NCBI GenBank assembly: GCA_021399435.1
Contig: JAJTUP010000058.1
Location: 310,001-374,000 of the forward strand
Direction: 5' to 3'
Length of the DNA stretch: 64,000 nt
Source: Diaporthe sp. PMI_573
Lineage: Eukaryota > Ascomycota > Sordariomycetes > Diaporthales > Diaporthaceae
The translations under genes were made by a program, and so were the position numbers. Within the stretch, counting starts at the first letter, position 1. Every line of letters starts with the position of its first letter. Shown piece by piece: positions 59,187 through 64,000 of this stretch. The notes below the pieces were generated by a model. That model was given only the letters and a program-made list of their open reading frames with translations, made no database searches and was not told the origin of the DNA.

Positions 59187-62100
59187 CTCTATGGGCGGCT
59201 TATCGCTAAAGTCAACGCCGCATTTGCCGTTCAAAGCGATAACTATCCCTTACGAAAATCTCAAATCCTAGACCCCGGAACAACGATCTCAATCACAAAT
59301 GACCCCAATCGACTAGCTGATCTCCAGCCGGCCCTTCCAGGCGACTTCATCTGGTCAGGTGACCGAAAGTTACCAATTTTGGGATATGGAACAATGATAG
59401 TCAGGCTGACAAGAACTCGAGCCCTGTTGCTTGAAGATGTAGCCTACTGTCCCCGACTCCTCACAACTCTAGTCTCCTTACGTCAGCTACGGAAGAAAGG
59501 ACTCTATTGGGATAACAGACGTGATCCAACGACCCTCCGTCATTCCGATCAGACAATCGCCTGCCCGATCAAGGACCTATACGGTCAATACGTCATTGAA
59601 TACCAACCGGCAGAGATGACCCCGGCGGTTTGGGCAGCCCACAAGTTCACCTCTCACACTAAGAGGGCTCCTTTAGCGGGAGAAGCCATCCGCTGGCACA
59701 ACCGCCTAGGGCATCCGGGACCGCAAGCTCTTGAACACCTCGTCTCAGCATCTCAGGGGGTGCGAATTCGAGGACCAACAACAGTCGAATGTGATGCCTG
59801 TGGCCTATCAAAGATCAAGAGACAAGTCAGACGGGCTCCAAGGCAGTCTGGCCAGAGAGCCGGCGAACGCATCGCTGTCGATTTCCATGACTATGAAGAA
59901 GGGATAGGTGGCTATACCTCGCAGATGTTGCTTACCTGCCGATCAACGGGATACATTTGGGATTATTACCTCACATCTCGGACAACAGAGGCTATTATCA
60001 CAGTCTTCAAATCCTTCTTCGAACACCTAGAAGTTCAACATAACATTAAGGTCAGAGTCATCGAATGCGACAATGAGATCACAGAGGTCAAACCACAAGT
60101 CGGAAACTCCATACGGAACAGAGCTATCGTTATCGAGCCCTCGGCACCGTATAGCCAAGCCCAAAACGGCGGCGCCGAGCGCTCAGGGGGTGTGATCAAA
60201 GATAAGGAAAGAGCCATGCGAACAGGCTCTAAGCTCCCTCATCAGCTATGGCCAGAAATCGGCAAAACAGCAGTTTATCTATATAACCGAACGCCAAATT
60301 ACAAATCAGGCTGGAAAACACCATACGATCAACTGCATACTGCAATAGCCAGAGCCAGAGGAATTCCACAACCGGTAAAACAGCCTGACCAAACACATCT
60401 AAGGGCATTTGGTTGCAAAGCCTATGCCATGACCCCTGAGGCACAACAAAAGCTCAACCGCAAGATGCGGCTCAAACCGAAAGGATGGATCGGCTTCCTA
60501 GTTGGATATAGATCCTCGAATATCTACAGGATCTGGATCCCGACAATCAATCGGATAATCAGCACCCGAGACGTCATTTTTAATGAAGACGAGGGCTGTA
60601 ACGGAGACTGGGAAAACTTCAAGGATGACCTCTTAGAGGCAGACTTGGAAGAAATCGCACGAATTGCATCCCTCCAACCAGACGAACCAATTGATCAGCC
60701 AGAAGCTGAAGACTCTATTGAGGTGGCTTTTCCTGAAGAAGAAGATGAACTCACACCGAACCATCTCATAGTGGCGATTGACGAAATCTCACAGGCAAAG
60801 AGGGCAGAATACGAAGACTTCCTCACGCCTCCAGATACACCGCCATCTGCCCTACTCGCACAATTACCTCAAAATGTGTCAGAACAAGGGAACAGAACTA
60901 TCACATGGCAAGCAGCTTTTCTAGCTGGAACCAAATCTCCTATGCAAATCTCAACAGAACGAAAGATCCGTCAAGGGGTAAAAGTGCATAGAAGTGCATT
61001 ACCTCCGGCACCAATGAAGCATCAAGATCTCATAGGACATCCATTGGAAAACCTCTTCCAGAAGGCTGAAGAAATTCATCTTCAAAGCCATAAGGAAATG
61101 AGGTCATGGACTGAGATCCGAGCCAAGGACCCTCGAGCATTTGATCAACAGGTCCTAGGCTGTATGTGGGTGTACGTCTATAAAACAGACAAACACGGTT
61201 ACTTTCAGAAATGCAAGGCCCGGCTAGTGGTGCGAGGAGACCAACAAGCAAAAGGGAAGCTGCAAGACACATACGCAGCTACCTTAGCCGGAAGGTCCTT
61301 TCGGACCTTGATAGCTATTGCAGCAAAATTTGATCTAGAAATGGTCCAATACGATGTGGTCAACGCATTCGTACATGCCCCAATTGATCAAGACATCTTC
61401 ATGCAGATGCCTCCAGGCTATAAGAAGGCAGGAACTATCCTAAAGCTCAACAAAGCGCTATACGGACTGAGAGTCTCCCCCTTACTGTGGCAGAAGGAGC
61501 TTTCTAGAACCCTCTTAGAGCTGAGCTACAAACCAGTTCCACACGAGCCTTGCTGCTTCAGAAAAGAAGGAATCCTCTTCTTCGTATATGTCGATGATGT
61601 CATTCTGGCCTACAGGAAAACACAAGAAAACAAAGCTAAGGACCTGATCAGACAACTCCAATTGAGATACAAACTAACAGGCGGCAACCCCGTACAATGG
61701 TTCCTTGGAATGGAAGTCATACGGGACCGACCTGCGAGGAAGATCTGGCTATCCCAAGCAGCCTATATTGAGAAAATTGCAAACCTAGCTAATAAAGGAA
61801 CAGCTACAGTACCAATGACTCAGTTAGAGCTACGGCCTGCAACAGGGCTAGCAACCCCAGCAGAAATTCAACGATACCAACGCAAGATCGGATCAATCCT
61901 CTATATCGCAGTCAACACCCGACCCGACATAGCCTTTGCCATCTCCAGATTGGCCAGATTCCTCACCAATCCAAGTCAAATACACCAAGAAGCGGCTGAC
62001 CGCGTCATCCACTACCTCACACACACAAAGAACCTAGCCCTATCCTTCGGAGGGCCCGGCGGTCTCAGCATTGCTAGCGATGCCTCTTTTGCCGACAACA

Positions 62101-62528
62101 CAACTGATCGGAAGAGCTCGCAGGCATATACCATCAAGCTGTTCAACGGACTGATCGGATGGAGAGCCAGCAAACAAGACACGGTCACAACATCAACAAC
62201 AGAAGCAGAGCTCCTAGCCCTAGCACAGGCAGCTAAGGAATCTCTCTTTGTGAGCCGACTGCTCAAGGAGCTGACAGTTCAACTGGATGACTTGACTATC
62301 CAGATTGACTGCGATAACACTCAGACTATCAACCTCGTGACGGCTGAGATAGCTACTTTGAGGACCAAGTTGCGGCATGTTGATATCCACAATCACTGGC
62401 TCAGACAGGAGGTTCAACGAGGGAAAATTCAAGTCAAATACGTCAAATCAACAGACATAGTCGCAGATGGCCTGACGAAAGCACTTCAGCCGGAAAATGG
62501 AACCGCTTTTTATATCAACTTGGATTAG
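59187..62528 (+). CDS. copia Pol (protease, integrase, reverse transcriptase, RNase H)
   Basis: The frame continues gag directly after TGA, with no stop up to 62528 (1113 codons) and no nearby ATG. Protease is suggested by ILDPGTTISITND (usual D-S-G, here D-P-G). Then WHNRLGHPGP and VECDACGLSK give the integrase zinc site, with catalytic residues IAVDFHDY (59880), VIECDNEITE and AQNGGAERSGG. Reverse transcriptase has KALYGLRVSPLLWQ and the YVDD box (61587-61598). RNase H has IASDASFADN, TTEAELLALAQ and IDCDNTQTI. Every catalytic residue is present. Only the protease start is unusual. Expression must come from readthrough of the TGA or from an independent start, unless the TGA is a recent mutation. 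Confidence 0.95.
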   Translation, partial: LYGRLIAKVNAAFAVQSDNYPLRKSQILDPGTTISITNDPNRLADLQPALPGDFIWSGDRKLPILGYGTMIVRLTRTRALLLEDVAYCPRLLTTLVSLRQLRKKGLYWDNRRDPTTLRHSDQTIACPIKDLYGQYVIEYQPAEMTPAVWAAHKFTSHTKRAPLAGEAIRWHNRLGHPGPQALEHLVSASQGVRIRGPTTVECDACGLSKIKRQVRRAPRQSGQRAGERIAVDFHDYEEGIGGYTSQMLLTCRSTGYIWDYYLTSRTTEAIITVFKSFFEHLEVQHNIKVRVIECDNEITEVKPQVGNSIRNRAIVIEPSAPYSQAQNGGAERSGGVIKDKERAMRTGSKLPHQLWPEIGKTAVYLYNRTPNYKSGWKTPYDQLHTAIARARGIPQPVKQPDQTHLRAFGCKAYAMTPEAQQKLNRKMRLKPKGWIGFLVGYRSSNIYRIWIPTINRIISTRDVIFNEDEGCNGDWENFKDDLLEADLEEIARIASLQPDEPIDQPEAEDSIEVAFPEEEDELTPNHLIVAIDEISQAKRAEYEDFLTPPDTPPSALLAQLPQNVSEQGNRTITWQAAFLAGTKSPMQISTERKIRQGVKVHRSALPPAPMKHQDLIGHPLENLFQKAEEIHLQSHKEMRSWTEIRAKDPRAFDQQVLGCMWVYVYKTDKHGYFQKCKARLVVRGDQQAKGKLQDTYAATLAGRSFRTLIAIAAKFDLEMVQYDVVNAFVHAPIDQDIFMQMPPGYKKAGTILKLNKALYGLRVSPLLWQKELSRTLLELSYKPVPHEPCCFRKEGILFFVYVDDVILAYRKTQENKAKDLIRQLQLRYKLTGGNPVQWFLGMEVIRDRPARKIWLSQAAYIEKIANLANKGTATVPMTQLELRPATGLATPAEIQRYQRKIGSILYIAVNTRPDIAFAISRLARFLTNPSQIHQEAADRVIHYLTHTKNLALSFGGPGGLSIASDASFADNTTDRKSSQAYTIKLFNGLIGWRASKQDTVTTSTTEAELLALAQAAKESLFVSRLLKELTVQLDDLTIQIDCDNTQTINLVTAEIATLRTKLRHVDIHNHWLRQEVQRGKIQVKYVKSTDIVADGLTKALQPENGTAFYINLD

Positions 62529-62605
62529 AAGACGTTAGGAAGAAGCTCCAGAAGGACGAAGAAGGGCTTCAGACTCAATGAGAAGTCATTGAATCTGAGG
62601 GGGTG

Positions 62606-62811
62606 TGTCAGATACGTCAGAGGCGAAAGTTGCCACCTGTTGCCACCTATTGCCACCTATTGCCACCTATTGCCACGAGGCTTAGCAATCAGCTTCTAGC
62701 TGATTCTATACAGAAGAGAAAGGGTATATAAAGCTTGCCCTGAAACCTCAAGACAGAGGGGGCAAAAAAAAGACAATACAGAATATACAATTTTCACCCT
62801 AATATTTGACA
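62606..62811 (+). repeat. 3' LTR of the copia element
   Basis: 206 bp, base for base equal to 57706-57911. Confidence 0.97.
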
Positions 62812-62816
62812 ATAGA

Positions 62817-63124
62817 GGTTCCGACACCCTATCGTGCTCTTCGAGAACAAGGACACGTACTACCCTCCCGATAGAGCAGAGAGGAAGGGCTTGGTAGAGA
62901 AGACTATGGAAAGTGGGCGTGTTTGCATTCCCGCGGCAGCCAGCGGCAGTTTTGGAGCGTGACCTTGTGATAGAGGCGCAGCTTGAAGCTACACACTTCT
63001 GTTAATGTTGGCTTCCCCCACGCGTTGATCACTGCACTAATTTGCATTTGTTCACTATTGGATTGATTTTAGGCCACGATCATCTGCCGTGGTCAAAGTC
63101 CTTCACCATTCAAAAAAGTTTATT
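62817..63124. other. intergenic, no gene seen
   Basis: Flank of the copia insertion. No gene is recognised. Confidence 0.4.
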
Positions 63125-63265
63125 ATTTTAGACCAGACTGCAACCATGCCAACCACTCTAAATTAGCCAAATCAGTTGGAAATAAGGAACTGAGAGCAGT
63201 TGGCACCAATTGGTGCCAAATTTTATTATCTTTTCGCCCTGGTCGGGTGCTGGGTCTGGCTAAAG
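63125..63265. repeat. dispersed repeat, copy B (inverted relative to 43703-43835)
   Basis: About 140 bp matching the reverse complement of 43703-43835, including TGGCACCAATTGGTGCCA with its palindromic centre. Confidence 0.7.
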
Positions 63266-63615
63266 TTGGTAATGATCCCTTATAAATTCCTCCGCCATGT
63301 CAAATGCTTTATGGCCGTGCTTAACAAGAAACAAACGCGGCACCAACGTCCGAAGAATCACAGCGTCACTCGGTCGTCCTTCGACCTTCTCGTATACCGT
63401 CAACGTCACGCCGTGGCTTTGAGTTCTTTGATGGGCATTCGATATTCTCGTTGCTGCTAAGCAATCTTCTCGATGAGACATGTCGGTGCCAATTGGAGCA
63501 TTCTCACTTCAAGCTTGACCCCTCTTCGCTGGCCAAACTCGATCCAAGGGTGAGAATTCCCAAAAGGCACCAGGCCTGCCATCCTTCATTTCCTCCCACA
63601 TCTCCTCCCACAGAC

Positions 63616-63968
63616 TCAATCAAAAAGCTTGTTCTCAAAGCTTGCCGCCCAAAGGTGAAAGAGGAAGATGGCACGACAGATGGAAACTTGGTCCTGGGGC
63701 AACATTAGCGACAAAGAATTAACCCTGTCACATGAATACATACCTTCTGCCGCTGGGCCGTGGAGATACTGACATCCTGCATTGGAAGCAAAACCAAGTC
63801 GCCAAGGCTAACAGCACCCTGAATGAACTTGTCCCGTGCCCCGGTAATGGTCCCGACCTTCAACGCCCGCAAAACCTCATCAAAGAGGAGGTCAGGGAAC
63901 GGGAACTCCGCTGCCAGTTGCAGAAGGTTCTGCGCATCTTGGACCAAAATGCGGATATTCGTGAGCTG
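63616..63968 (-). CDS. hypothetical protein, 3' exons (partial, runs toward the window edge)
   Basis: The exon 63744-63968 follows an acceptor-like TTCAG on the minus strand and encodes VQDAQNLLQLAAEFPFPDLL, DEVLRALKVGTITGARDKFI and GAVSLGDLVLLPMQDVSIST. A 50-nt intron (63694-63743, GTATGT...GCCCCAG with a GCTAATG branch) leads into the last exon 63616-63693 (DQVSICRAIFLFHLWAASFE). The splice signals are good and the frame is kept. No family is recognised. The 5' part lies beyond the window. Confidence 0.4.
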
Positions 63969-64000
63969 AACTCAATTAGAAACTTAAGCCCCTTAGAAAG

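Larger units (their letters stand above)
57706..62811 (+). mobile_element. complete Ty1/copia LTR retrotransposon, 5.1 kb
   Basis: Two identical 206-bp LTRs (57706-57911 and 62606-62811) begin TGTCAG and end TTGACA. The 5-bp target duplication ATAGA is intact at 57701-57705 and 62812-62816. Inside are gag and pol in one frame, separated by a single TGA. Gene order is gag-(PR)-IN-RT-RNase H, the copia order. A purine-rich tract (TCTGAGGGGGTG, 62594-62605) precedes the 3' LTR. The identity of the LTRs means insertion was very recent. Two old fragments of related elements lie at 1-715 and 3430-3935. Confidence 0.97.

Noticed and set aside
1..64000. CRISPR array, bacterial operon or Starship tyrosine-recombinase captain
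   Set aside because: No regular repeat-spacer array, no Shine-Dalgarno-type operon and no DUF3435-like recombinase frame was seen.

Overview
The window looks like a transposon-rich accessory region of a filamentous ascomycete (Pezizomycotina). The reasons are: short 46-60 nt introns with GTAAGT/GTACGT donors and CTAAC-type branch sites; fungal families (MADS-box factor, Rsc7/Swp82, vWA-Hint protein, APH-like kinase, TPR and NACHT-type fragments, F-box proteins); and Ty1/copia, hAT, pogo, Tc1/mariner and LINE debris at every stage of decay. There is no bacterial-style operon, no rRNA and no convincing tRNA.

Layout. 1-20 kb is mostly debris: copia pieces (1-715, 3430-3935, 13864-14424), a LINE RT piece, hAT pieces, two truncated Rsc7 copies, a cyclin tail, a MADS-box gene, a 563-aa low-complexity fungal protein and a small two-TM protein. 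21.2-25.2 kb is a nested pair: a complete 3.29-kb hAT element (19-bp TIRs, 8-bp TSD, intact transposase) inside a pogo-type transposase gene. 25.6-26.4 kb is an APH-like kinase.

27.8-33.2 kb is the most unusual part. It is a very compact cassette with an NCLDV/linear-plasmid-style mRNA capping enzyme, two F-box-family genes, an unrecognised 198-aa protein and the start of what looks like an RNA polymerase largest subunit. The genes are 9-55 bp apart. Both divergent gaps carry the same palindrome, GCAAC-N3-GTTGC, exactly centred, so that all four start codons lie 20-21 nt from a GTTGC arm. This looks like an integrated piece of a cytoplasmic-type DNA replicon (virus or virus-like element) with its own transcription and capping system. 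A second, diverged copy of the capping methyltransferase lies at 36.4-37.1 kb.

33.7-44 kb has a three-exon host gene, a small zinc-ribbon protein, a Nudix fragment, a 588-bp Mutator-like element with a 9-bp TSD, and an 851-aa protein with a coiled coil, a PD-(D/E)xK-like core and a kinase-like domain. 44-48.5 kb has a pogo fragment that cuts the end of a vWA-Hint gene. 49.4-50.3 kb is a TIR element carrying a piece of a protein kinase gene. 50.8-53.1 kb has a TPR gene and a decayed hydrolase/NACHT gene. 53.2-57.2 kb is a Tc1/mariner element that also carries a second large gene. 57.7-62.8 kb is a complete, very young copia retrotransposon: identical 206-bp LTRs, 5-bp TSD, and gag and pol in one frame split by a single TGA. 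The right edge has a partial, spliced hypothetical gene.

Coordinates of spliced genes come from splice motifs and frame only. No similarity search was run, so family names are from motif recognition.
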